Origin: Podospora pseudocomata | Taxonomy: Eukaryota > Ascomycota > Sordariomycetes > Sordariales > Podosporaceae | Length of the DNA stretch: 64,000 nucleotides | Assembly (NCBI RefSeq): GCF_035222375.1 | Contig: NC_085887.1 | Span: 3,695,501 to 3,759,500, forward strand | Reading direction: 5' to 3' | Shown: positions 1 to 9,439 of the stretch, piece by piece | Numbering within the stretch: the stretch's first letter is position 1 | Layout: each line of letters begins with the position of its first letter | The notes under the pieces: model-generated | Told to the model about the DNA's origin: nothing | Database searches by the model: none | What the model saw: only the letters and a program-made list of their open reading frames with translations | Translations under genes and position numbers: made by a program

Positions 1-1695
1 ATATGATTTTCAGACTCGACCAGCCTTAATCCAAGTTTGTGGTTTCGGGTTGTGAAAAGAATAGATCCTTTCCGGCTGAATGGAAGATAGTCGGTAAGGG
101 CGGTATCCCCAAAGAGTAGCTTTTCATCGTCGGCGTTGTCGATAATCAAAAGCCAGTTACCCATACTCTCGCGGCCCAATACGGACTTAATAAGTGCCTT
201 AACATCTGCTTTTTCTTCGTCGATTCCCGGTACCTTAAGCTGCTGGCCGATAGCGCGGTATGCATTCTCGAAAGCGGTGGCATCCACAGCGGGAACCCAA
301 AAGACCGAGCATTCCGGCTGCACGTCGCGAATGCGATAAGCGGTCTCCAGCGCGATCTGCGTCTTTCCAACCCCCCCCAGACCTTCGATGGCGGTCCGTT
401 GGCAGTCATCTTCGTCTCCACTAGGAAGAACCCTCTTAAAAAGTTCTTCGAGAATTGATTCACGCCCGACGAATTCCTTATTACGTCCGAACCGGACGAT
501 CCAGTGTCCCTTCACGGTAGCTTTGCCATATTAGCACTATTCTGGCCGCATCAGCCCACCCAGGAGATGATCATCTTACAGTTCTTCCGCAGTTTTAAAA
601 CAACCGATGCGTCTCCAGCGAGTTTCCTGACCGCATCTTTAACTAATTTGAAGTTGGGACATTCTGGACCTTGGAATTTGTTCATCCCTGAATGGGTCGC
701 ATCCAAGCCTTGGCGAGGGAAACCATGCAGGCAGGCCGAAGACTCCGTCACAAGCTATCAAGGTCAGTTGAATATCACGAACGGGGGCAAATAACGTACA
801 ATCTTGCGGGTAACACTCCTTGACAGGCGCTTCGCCCACCCCGGCGATAGAATGCGTCTTAACATCTCCGTCTTCCTGGTCTCGAAAAAGCAACTCAGGG
901 GCAGTTGCACTGCCTTAGCATTAGCGATCTCGGCGAACTTCTGAACGCGCTGGTGGACGAAGTCGTGGCTCTGCTCGAGGTCTTTTATGAGTTGGTCAGA
1001 GGCCTGCTCTCCCATAATGCCTTTAACCAGCACCTGCCACCGAGCCTGCTTCGCAGCATCACTACCCTGGAATGGAGTGGCGAGAAACACGATGCCGACA
1101 GTGGAAAGCAGGATATGTTTATAGGCGCTGCCTTCCTGGGCGGCTCGGATGATTGCCTGGGGAGGTTAACCGCTGCCCGCCGTATATGATCTAGGGACAT
1201 ACCTCGGCCAGAATAAGCCCTCCAAAACAAGAGGCGACGAAGATAATCGGTCGCGTTTGCGAACCACGGCCTTCGGCGATAAGACCGAGTAGCGTATCGG
1301 CATGGCCGAGCAGCGTCTGCACGGGTGCATTTGCGAAGTAGTTTGCATTCCAGTCGTACGTATATATGCAGGCCTTTGGTAGGGCTGCCGGCAGCATGTC
1401 GCCGTCCGACAGCCAGTTCACAACCCCATCCCCATTTCTTTTCTTAAACTCCCATGTCCGCGGCGACTCGGTGCCCAATCCGTGGATTGCGATAATACTG
1501 TCCGGTTAGACGTGCCTCTATGCGTTCGACCGGGTGGAACTTACTCGATCGTCGCGTCGTCGGGAGCGTCGTCGGGAGCGTCGTCGACTGGGACGATCCG
1601 GCGGAGTCCCCTGCAAGCCTAAGGATGGAGTGCCGGTAGTTAGCATCGGTCGCCGCTTCTTATATACAGAGCGATCTCACCTCTGTCGTGGTCAT
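1..1695 (-). CDS. NLR: alpha/beta hydrolase-like domain + NB-ARC (left copy, 3' end outside window)
   Basis: A STAND immune-type receptor. Exons: 1695-1681, 1618-1545, 1497-1203, 1156-800, 754-580 and 520-1, running off the edge with about 478 residues visible. The start ATG at 1695 gives a five-residue first exon, and all five introns have GT-AG ends and keep frame. Residues 1-300 form a SESB-type alpha/beta-hydrolase fold: [15 protein letters not shown] after an Asp-rich DDAP stretch, the elbow VASCFGGL, then [13 protein letters not shown]. The canonical nucleophile Ser (GHSLGG) is replaced by Cys at about residue 120. Exon 6 begins the NB-ARC ([12 protein letters not shown]-loop GLGGVGKT, Walker [10 protein letters not shown]). 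A TPR tail is expected from the right copy at 60155-62770. In this fold group the hydrolase is thought to be the output domain. No break was seen. Confidence 0.9.
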
Positions 1696-2310
1696 CCTGG
1701 GAATATTCTGAAAAGCGGGGCTCATATTGCGCACCAGGCTGGTAAGGGTCAGCTTCAATCGCGGCGGTGACTATGTTAAGGTCGCCGTAAAAAGGAAAGT
1801 GATGGAGAGAGGAGTATTTAGACTTAGCGAGACCCACAATGAGGCGCTGTTTGCCCTTTGTATACGTGTCACACGTCAAACGACCAACCAGCCACATCAC
1901 GGCCCAACCGCTATCGAGAACCAATGGTGGGAAGTAAGGCAGGCAATCAAGTGCCTCGCGGTTATCAAAAGAATAGTATTGGACACGGAGTATATCGAAG
2001 GACTTGGCAGCGGGCTGAGATCGTCTAATGCTTACCGCCCAAAGCGCCAGAAGCGCCATATCCAACTACTTTAAGCCATGGTCCCGACATTACCTCTGAT
2101 GCGACGCACCTGGGCAAGTATTCACAGCACCCATCAAAAATCGCGGACGATCAAACCGTCGTGTCGTGTCCTTGTCTCTCGACGCTCCAAGCGAGTCAAG
2201 ACGAACGGCGGAGAAATCGAAACTGAGGGATAAGGTATGGCAATAGGATTAAGCATCCCGCAGTCACGACCGGCTAGTTTAGCTAACAGAGTGCGCATAG
2301 TGGGCCCCGT
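1696..2310. other. Shared upstream region of two divergent genes
   Basis: This stretch lies between the NLR start and the DUF6601-like gene and is repeated almost unchanged at 62771-63385. Open frames exist here on both strands (for example about 1640-2065 minus), but none has recognisable protein character or splice logic, so it is treated as 5' regulatory DNA. No clear motif was identified. Confidence 0.5.
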
Positions 2311-3362
2311 GTGTTTTCCGGCTCCGGAAAGCAGGCGACGTGCCGACTCGTCCCGTCCCGACAATTACCCTCCGTCGCCCCCGTCCGCGTTCCACATAGC
2401 TCCGCCACGTCCCCCGCCCAGGCTGGTACGCTAGCAGCACCACCGCAGTGCAAGTGTGCGTACTCTCTGACAAGAGTATTTATAGTCAAAACAGACGTGT
2501 TTGGGAAACGACAAGAGGAAATCACCGCGGATGGCTTGCCGGCTACCTATCGCTTCTACGAGGCCCCTAGAAAGCGCGTCGTCAGAAACCCGGCCGACGA
2601 TATATCGGCTTTCTTAAGGACGGAACTGTCTCTCGGCGGTCTGGCCGACATGCTCAAGCATCTCTGGTTTGCTGGCGCAGAGCCGCCTTGGGTTTCCTCT
2701 ACACATACGTCTGTCTCATATCATGTGAGACCGACTTCCACATCGCCAACGAAACGCGCCTCCTGCCTCGAAATGAAGACGACTCGCCAATCAAATGGGC
2801 AGACTGGAAGGCCTTGGCCAGGGAACTCCTCCAAGTGCACGAACGCGACCCAGATGTGGTCCACCCACGCTTTCTGCGCGCCGAGCTTCGCCTCTCCCGC
2901 ATCAACACCATCCATCGCTTCACCCGCCTCCCTCCCTTCCACCCCTACGTCCGCGACTGGCACAGCTATAGCAGCCTCTTTCACGATAATCTTGCGTGGA
3001 TGGCCACTGCCGCTGTCTTCCTGGCCCTGGTGCTGACCGCGATGCAGGTCGGCCTCGCCACGGAGCGACTCCAACAAGACACCACCTTCCAGCAGGCGTC
3101 GTACGGCTTCACCGTATTCGCTATTCTAGGGCCTATATGCGCGTTCGGCCTAGTGGCGCTGGGTACGCTGTTCAACCTCGTCAATGACCTACTGCTGCTC
3201 ATCGGAAGACGGCGCAACCGCGCAGTGCATGAAACCTCGGGTGAAGTTAGTCACTCCTCTACAATTGGCCCCGAAGTAATCCTCTTCCGTTCTTCCTGCC
3301 TAAATAAGCCTCTTGTTATACTTCGGGCGGGGCTGAACACAAGTGCCGAAGCGTATACCTGA
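2311..3362 (+). pseudogene. DUF6601-like multipass membrane protein, decayed (left copy)
   Basis: Two blocks of the fungal DUF6601 family are present. The first (about 2480-2685) reads as an N-terminal part ending LADMLKHLWFAGA. The second (about 2675-3362) holds ALGFLYTYVCLISCETDFHIA, then RAELRLSRINTIHR, LVLTAMQVGLATERL and ASYGFTVFAILGP, with two hydrophobic segments near its end. In the family, as I recall it, these blocks are separated by roughly 80 residues (the RPLH...LSREI and KPLPRFLL parts). Here they abut in different frames, so the middle is missing. The right copy has the same junction, so the loss predates the duplication. The family's function is unknown. The assignment is from memory of the family pattern. 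Confidence 0.55.
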
Positions 3363-3510
3363 AGAGGATAATTCTCAACAACCCATCTCCAGTATAACAC
3401 GAATCGACGCATATCAGCGACAAGGCTTTGTAATTGAGATGTAATCGACCTGTGCTAATCTCCTGTTAGAACTACTTAATAATATGATACTATTACTAGG
3501 TAGAGCCTAC

Positions 3511-3870
3511 CTAAAGAATGCTTTCGAGGTTTGCCATTGAAAGTACCCCCTGCGGCATGCTCTTATAAAGTGAAACTGCTTTAAGCCAGTGGAGGTAATG
3601 CTGTCTCAGAAAGCCATCGACGATACCACCATCTTGGAAAATATCTGGGTGCTTGCTATCGTCGCTCGCCTGCCAGTTACAGAGATGATCAACCCAGTAG
3701 ATACAAGCATAGCATAGTGCGGCCAGCAGGTCTAGATCGGGTAGCTTAGCGTCGTCGATGGAAGATCCCGGAGCGCTAAGGCTATAGATGTCGCGTCGTA
3801 ATGTTCCGGATATAACTTGTAGCGATCGTAAGAAGACGGTATGGTGTATTTTTTTGTTAAAATGCAGCAT
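3511..3870 (-). pseudogene. Relic of a NACHT-WD40 (HET-D/E/R-like) NLR
   Basis: One minus-strand frame contains LRRDIYSLSAPGSSIDD, CYACIYWVDHLCNWQ and VDGFLRQHYLHWLKAVSLYKSM. This matches the linker that follows the NACHT domain in fungal NACHT-WD STAND proteins (typically RRDIY.L..PG, YSCIYWVDHL, FLR..YL.WLEALSL). No NACHT domain precedes it and no WD repeats follow, so only an internal slice of about 110 residues survives. It is probably debris of a member of a family expanded in Podospora-like fungi. Confidence 0.65.
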
Positions 3871-4525
3871 TTATTCATGGAATTTTACAGCACTTGTTTA
3901 TGGAATTCTGCGCCCACATTGTTCCCAACGGCTCGCCCACAACGCTCTCAACGGCTCGCCCACAAGCGCTCTCAACGGCTCCCAGGACTCCTCACCGGAT
4001 CTCCGGACAATGAGAGATACGAGAAGCCTCATGAGCGATACGAGCATCTTATCGGCAACGAGATCATAGTTCCAAGCCACTAGGGCACCGAGCGATAGGG
4101 AGCAATAAGGATAATAAGGAAGTTCAGGTGCCCATAAAGAGCCCTCTTCCAATTGCAATAGTTTTCCTGCTTCTTTCTTTCCTAAAGAAAATAATGAGTC
4201 AAGTCAGTCAATAAGATTGATCATTTACAGTATCTTATATATGAGACTACAACATCTCAGTTCACTACTCTCTGTATTTGCAGGTAATACCTGTTGCACT
4301 TTCTTCCTTCGACAACCACGTCGTCGTACTTAGCAGCACAGTCCGACACTCGCCAAGTTCTTGGGTAATTGCTTCACCCTCCTGAGACCCCTGTAGTTAC
4401 AGTGCTCTCAGCGACACCATTCTAAGATTTTTTATCCCGGAAGGAAAAACCCTATGAGCTGCTTCTCTTAGCAAGAAATCCTTTGCGGATTGGTGGACGA
4501 AATAGATAGTGGTTTCTCGAAGGGT
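3871..4525. other. Gene-free stretch before the solo LTR
   Basis: No coding potential was recognised. It contains a short minisatellite (3926-3985) and otherwise unremarkable AT-richer sequence up to the LTR at 4526. Confidence 0.5.
3926..3985. repeat. Short minisatellite, 23-24 bp unit
   Basis: Two full units beginning CAACGGCTCGCCCACAA (3926-3948 and 3949-3972) are followed by a partial third (CAACGGCTCC from 3973). Confidence 0.8.
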
Positions 4526-4906
4526 GTCACGGCTTGACACTTGGTGGGGCGCGGGGCGCACCGCGGACCAATCATTAGTACAGGAACAAGGACCAATCAG
4601 AACAGGATCATTGGGATCGAGGATCGATCCAGAAGAGTCAATCCCAAAAGGGACAGTATCGATAGGATCGATGGTCGAGTCTACCGATCCAGGACAGTGC
4701 CAGGCTTGGCATAGGGTCTATATATACGGAGGAACTGGCTGGTGTAGATAGACAGTTCCGCAGTATGCAATTCAGATTGTGTTCACGGTATCTTGTGTTT
4801 ACATTGAGACATCTTGTTGTGCACTGTTGAGCTGCACCGAACCAATTGTCAGAAGTTACCTTCAACCAGTATCCCTTTCAGAGGTTCTGTACAGGGGTTC
4901 GTCACA
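4526..4906 (+). mobile_element. Solo LTR, family A (Ty3-like)
   Basis: A 381-bp unit begins TGTCACGGCTTGACAC and ends GGGGTTCGTCACA, with a TATATATA box in the middle. It is nearly the same as 51787-52171, and related pieces lie at 53520-54675. The TG...CA ends, size and promoter-like core identify an LTR. No internal region is attached. The flanking five bases (AAGGG and GCTCA) do not match, so no target-site duplication is visible. The close match to the other copy suggests fairly recent activity. Confidence 0.85.
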
Positions 4907-5145
4907 GCTCACTTTGCACAGCTACACCCCAGCTTCAAAATTGAGCAACTGGGACGGTCGATGACAAAAGCACTGCCTCTTTCGGTATTTACCAGTTGCG
5001 TAAATGACAAAGAATGTAGCCATTGAAATGTGCATATAATAACGACTCGGTAGCTGCATAGTTGTACACTCGTATCACAAAAGCAAAAGTCAAAGTACAT
5101 TATCCAGATACAGTAGACCATAAAAACGAAACTAAGAAACATGTT
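4907..5145. other. Spacer between solo LTR and NLR 3' end
   Basis: Contains the 3' flank of the PNT1-like NLR. No gene was recognised. Confidence 0.5.
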
Positions 5146-7989
5146 CTAGTTACCCCACTTGGTGACGGTGGCCAAAGACGACAGGGTGTCTGAATGCTCT
5201 GCACCAAGTCGTCGCTGCCGAGCCTGGGCACAGTCCTTCATTAGTGCTAAGGCGGTCGAGTGTCGACCTTGGCTTTTCCAAGTAAAAGCGAGGTTGGCCA
5301 TGCTCGACAGCGTATATGGGTGATCGGCCCCAAGCTTGGTCTTGCTCGTCTCCATCACCTGCACCTCCAGCTTCTCGGCCTCCTCCCACCGGCCCTGGTT
5401 CCAAAATGTCGACGCTAGGTTGGCCATGCTCGTCAGCGTATTTGGGTGATCGGCCCCAAGCTTGGTCTTGCTCGTCTCCATCACCTGCACCTCCAGCTTC
5501 TCGGCCTCCTCCCACCGGCCCTGGTTCCAAAATGTCGACGCTAGGTTGGCCATGCTCGTCAACGTATCTGGGTGATCGGCCCCAAGCTTGATCTTACTCG
5601 TCTCCATCACCTGCACCTCCAGCTTCTCGGCCTCCTCCCACCGGCCCTGGTTCCTGTATGTCGACGCTAAGTTGGCCATGCTCATTAGCGTAGAAGGGTG
5701 ATCGGCCCCAAGCTTGGTCTTGCTCGTCTCCATCACCTGCACCTCCAGCTTCTCGGCCTCCTCCCACCGGCCCTGGTACCAATATGTCGACGCTAGGTTG
5801 GCCATGCTCGTCAGCGTATCTGGGTGATCGGCCCCAAGCTTGGTCTTGCTCGTCTCCATCACCTGCACCTCCAGCTTCTCGGCCTCCTCCCACCGGCCCT
5901 GGTTCCTGTATGTCGACGCTAAGTTGGCCATGCTCATTAGCGTAGAAGGGTGATCGGCCCCAAGCTTGGTCTTGCTCGTCTCCATCACCTGCACCTCCAG
6001 CTTCTCGGCCTCCTCCCACCGGCCCTGGTACCAATATGTCGACGCTAGGTTGGCCATGCTCGTCAGCGTATCTGGGTGATCGGCCCCAAGCTTGGTCTTG
6101 CTCGTCTCCATCACCTGCACCTCCAGCTTCTCGGCCTCCTCCCACCGGCCCTGGTTCCTGTATGTCGACGCTAAGTTGGCCATGCTCATTAGCGTAGAAG
6201 GGTGATCGGCCCCAAGCTTGGTCTTGCTCGTCTCCATCACCTGCACCTCCAGCTTCTCGGCCTCCTCCCACTGGCCTCGGTCCAAAAGGATCAGAGCAAA
6301 CAGTGACATACTATCTAGACTCGCCGTATCCTCTTTTCCCAGTCTATTCTCGCGGGCTCGTCTCGCTTTGCCCACCATCCGCTGTGCCACCTCGTATCTC
6401 CCTTGCGACCATGCAAACCAACCCCCATTATACAAAAGTGTCGCCCATAGGTCGTTCCTATCGTCGCTGGGTTGGTAAGCGACGGCCACTTGAACGTGTG
6501 CGAAGAGATTTCGACAAGTCGCCCAGTTCTTGTAGTTTCCAGTTGGGAATGACGCTGCCATTCGCTCGATAAACTTCTGTTTGAATGTCTCCTGCTGCCC
6601 CCATTGTTCCAGCCACTTCCTCGTTGAGAACTGCACAAGCCCGTGCATCTCAAACTCGTCCATCTCAGTCGTCGCTATGAGGCAGTAGTCTCTCAGCATC
6701 GCCACATCATCTTCGAATCCATCATCAGTGGTATCTGCACTATCATCCGTGAGGTCACTATCTGTGTCACCATCCATGTCATCATCTACGGCACCATCTG
6801 TAGCACTTCTGCCGCTATCAAAGTCTGTATCTCCGTCCTCGTCTATACGCCGTCCTGGAATATCCTCCTTAGTAACTCTACGAGGTTTTAAAACCCAACC
6901 AGGGATACCTTGCCGGTCGAAAAAGCTCATAAGTGACAAGAGATCCGCCGCAGACGGCCGCTTAGACCGGATGTAGTCAAAAGATATTTGCCATGTGGTA
7001 AGAACCGCGTTCGATGCGCCTCCATCCCGTCGTAGGTCCCCAGCATCGTACTGTAAAAGACTGCTCTTTCTATGCTCACTCTTCCGGAACTCAGCTAGGT
7101 ACTTCTCGGGCGAGCTCCGCGGCGCCCTTGCCTGTATGTAGGCGGCAGCCTGGCTAATGGCCAACGGAACGAGGTCGAGCGCCTGTACGAGATCGGCCGC
7201 CACATCTAGATCCGCGGGCGATCCTAGCTTCTTCTCCAGGAGTGCGAGGGCATCTGTCTGCGCCATCGGTCCGATTTCGATCATATTTTGACGGCGCCCG
7301 GTCAGTCTGAATGCTAACTCCCTGTTACGTGTTGTGACAATAATCGATCCATTTTGGCTCTGCGGTAGGTATGTCGCAAACGGCCGCCTCTCGCGCTCAT
7401 TGCCGCTGGTCGTGCCGTGGGCAATATTCGCCTTGTCGAACACATCGCGGTCGTCAGCGCTGTCAAGGATCATGATCCATCTGCCGTTCCGTTCGTTGGA
7501 CAGCCAGCTGTACACAAGCTGTGGGATGTTGGCCTTGGGCTCGTTCCGGCCGGCCAGCTTGACGGTATTGGCAATCGTCCTGAAGCCATCCTCGACGCGC
7601 TCATACACTCCAGCGTGGACCCAGAATACCCATATGTCCGGCTGCTTTTCAGTGATCCGGTGAGCGAACTCGATGGCCAGCTGCGACTTGCCGATACCGC
7701 CCAAGCCTACGAGGGCCACACGAGCGGCGGGCTCGGAACATCGCCGGTCGATTTGCTCGAGAATGTCTCCGCGGTTGACAAAATCGGGATCGCGGGAGAA
7801 GGGGATGGTCGCGAATGGCCGCGGTGGGGTTTCTGATCTTTCTGGGGAAGTTAGCGGTGCACCCCTCGACTCTCACAGCGCTCTGGTAATCTTACCTGGC
7901 GTCTGCGGGAAAGTATTGTAGATCGTCCCCCTGTTAGTCCCCACCTGGGAACCATTGTTATAGTCGCCGAAACGATAACTGTCTGACAT
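5146..7989 (-). CDS. PNT1-like NLR: amyloid-like motif + NB-ARC + TPR
   Basis: 929 residues in two exons (7989-7896 and 7841-5146; 54-bp intron with GCTAAC branch). Exon 1 encodes a short N-terminal region with the motif FGDYNNGSQVGTNRGTIYNTF (about residues 7-27). This resembles the PP/RHIM-type amyloid signalling motifs that fungal NLRs use to template a partner effector. Exon 2 opens with the usual PFSRDPDFVNRGDIL lead-in, the P-loop GLGGIGKS (77-84), Walker B MILD (155-158), GSIIVTTRN and VPLAI. An unusual Asp/Ser-rich stretch lies at about 364-410 inside the winged-helix region. Residues 556-891 are eight 42-residue TPRs, followed by a degenerate tail. The gene is divergent from the HELL effector at 8575, whose C-terminus carries the matching motif. 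Domain order equals Chaetomium globosum PNT1; orthology was not tested. Confidence 0.92.
5263..6270 (-). repeat. Eight near-identical 126-bp TPR repeats
   Basis: Exactly 8 x 126 bp. Each encodes a 42-residue TPR starting WEEAEKLEVQVMETSK and ending near NLAST.....GR. Units 1, 3 and 5 share one version (HPSTLMSM...YRNQGR) and 2 and 4 another (HPDTLTSM...YWYQGR), giving a 252-bp higher-order period. Units 6-8 vary at a few positions. Confidence 0.97.
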
Positions 7990-8574
7990 TGCACTTTCTA
8001 TCCGGAGCTCGTCAGCGTGGCGGAAGCGTAGAGAAAACTTGGGTTTTACGATGAGGTAAGTAGCGTCAAGATCGGGCCATTTGTGTGTTTTGTAACCTCG
8101 TGGATGGAGGCGAAGATCGGAAGTGGGCATTTTTTATATTTGCAGAGTTACTTGGCAATTCTTCTTCTCATAGCATTCGATGCCGGTCATTGGCGGGCGT
8201 ATTGCCGCATTACTCAGCCTCAACTGTAAAAGGGAATTTGCAGTCGGTTTGGTTGGTCCGACCTGCTCTCTACAGAGATTGATCCCCCTGCCGGTCGCAA
8301 GTCCAGACAAAACTTGACACTGCACTGCCTCCACAAAACCGTTCCGCAAATCAGAGTCAAGCCAGAAGCTGCATCTCGACCGCCTTCATGCAAGTCTAAA
8401 GCTGCTCAACCCAGCTCGTGATGCCCAACGCGCCCAATTTTTCCCAGTCTTTCACTTTTTTACTTAGTATATATTAAGCGACTCAAGCCTAATCTTCAGT
8501 GGTTTCAGCTTTCTTCCACTCTGTAAGCATCAACGAGGCAGCTTGGTTGACATGTTAATCCTCAGAACTCCAAT
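7990..8574. promoter_or_regulatory. Bidirectional promoter of the NLR/effector pair
   Basis: 585 bp between the divergent start codons of the PNT1-like NLR (7989) and the HELL effector (8575). An AT-rich TATATATTAA lies near 8467-8476, about 100 bp before the effector start. The shared region implies co-regulation, which is an inference from layout. Confidence 0.6.
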
Positions 8575-9439
8575 ATGGATCCTCTCAGTATCACAGCCGG
8601 CGTCGTGGGTATTGTCGCACCAACGCTGCACTGCGTGCGACTCTTGGTAGAGGACCTGCAGAACATTGCCGACGCACCTAATACCGTGAAGGCGCTCACC
8701 AACAATCTCCAATCAGTGGAACTTGCTCTTGACTCGTTGGGGGCTGTGACGGACTCGCAGTGGGAATCCCTGGGCGATGCTATTACTACCCAGTCGAAAG
8801 CTACGATAACTTCCTGCAAAACTTCCTGCGAAAGGTTCAAGACCTCTCTCGATCGCTGGACCCGGCACAGCACAGATGGAACGCTCTCCTGGCGAGACCG
8901 CGCAACTCTGGGCATCTTCAGACAGGACCACATCAAATCCATATCGAAGCAGCTTCAGCAATGCAACATCACGCTGACCTCTGTAACGAGCATTGCAACC
9001 TTGTAGGTGAAAGTTCAGGCCCAGACGGATAGGCACTAATGAGTCCTAGACACAGCTCCCTGCAGCAGGCTCAAGCGGCCGAAGAGATCAAGACGATAAT
9101 ATCGACGAAGGAGACGGCGGTTAACAATGCAATCACAGCGACAAACGATCAGTCGGCCGAAGTTAGTGCTCAGCTGGTAGCGCTTACCCTAGCAGAGCCG
9201 GGCGAGGGTGAAACGGACGCCGATCAGGCGAGCGCGCGACGAAGCAGGTTGCGATGGAAAAGAAAGCACTGCATGAATCGCGCATGCTGTTTGAGGAACT
9301 GCTCTTCGTGATCCAGACAGCAGCCGCAAATGCCCGAGCAGACCAGGGAACCACAATCACCTTTGGAAACAATAATAGTGGCCAGCAAGTGGGAGTCAAC
9401 AGCGGGACTATCACTGCTACATTTGGCCGAAGGGGGTAG
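8575..9439 (+). CDS. HELL-domain effector with C-terminal PP-like amyloid motif (HELLP-like)
   Basis: The start MDPLSITAGVVGIVAPTLHC is the typical opening of the HeLo-like (HELL, Helo_like_N) domain, a membrane-targeting cell-death domain related to HeLo and MLKL 4HB. Exon 1 runs 8575 to about 9003, followed by a short intron (GTAGGT...CACTAATGAG...CTAG) ending at about 9049. Then comes a helical stretch (QAAEEIKTIISTKETAVNNAI), and a tail ALHESRMLFEELLFVIQTAAANA followed by FGNNNSGQQVGVNSGTITATF at the very C-terminus. The tail lies in a different frame from the preceding exon. A further intron between about 9160 and 9250 could join them, or this copy may be inactive; I cannot decide. The terminal motif matches the NLR N-terminal motif across the promoter (13 of 21 positions). 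Such pairs trigger regulated cell death in relatives. Confidence 0.82.

Larger units (their letters stand above)
1..2875. repeat. Left copy of a 2.9-kb segmental duplication
   Basis: Bases 1-2875 match 61089-63950 in the same orientation with very few gaps. The visible gaps are a single base in intron 4 of the NLR and a 12-base unit in its second exon. The block carries the 5' two thirds of an NLR gene on the minus strand and the start of a DUF6601-like gene on the plus strand. The left boundary lies outside the window, so the true block may be longer. The match stops at 2875 because an LTR element interrupts the right copy there. Confidence 0.97.

Noticed and set aside
1640-2065. Open frames on both strands upstream of the NLR, conserved in both duplicated blocks
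   Set aside because: Conservation only reflects the recent duplication. There is no recognisable domain, and the minus frame overlaps the short first exon and intron of the NLR.
3871-4200. Overlapping plus- and minus-strand frames around the minisatellite
   Set aside because: They are produced by the repeated CAACGGCTCGCCCACAA units and have no independent coding evidence.
5316-6271. Repetitive open frames in the other readings of the TPR array (GDRPQAWSC- and AGGAGDGDEQ-type)
   Set aside because: They are frame-shifted readings of the same 126-bp DNA units; repeat length divisible by three keeps several frames open.
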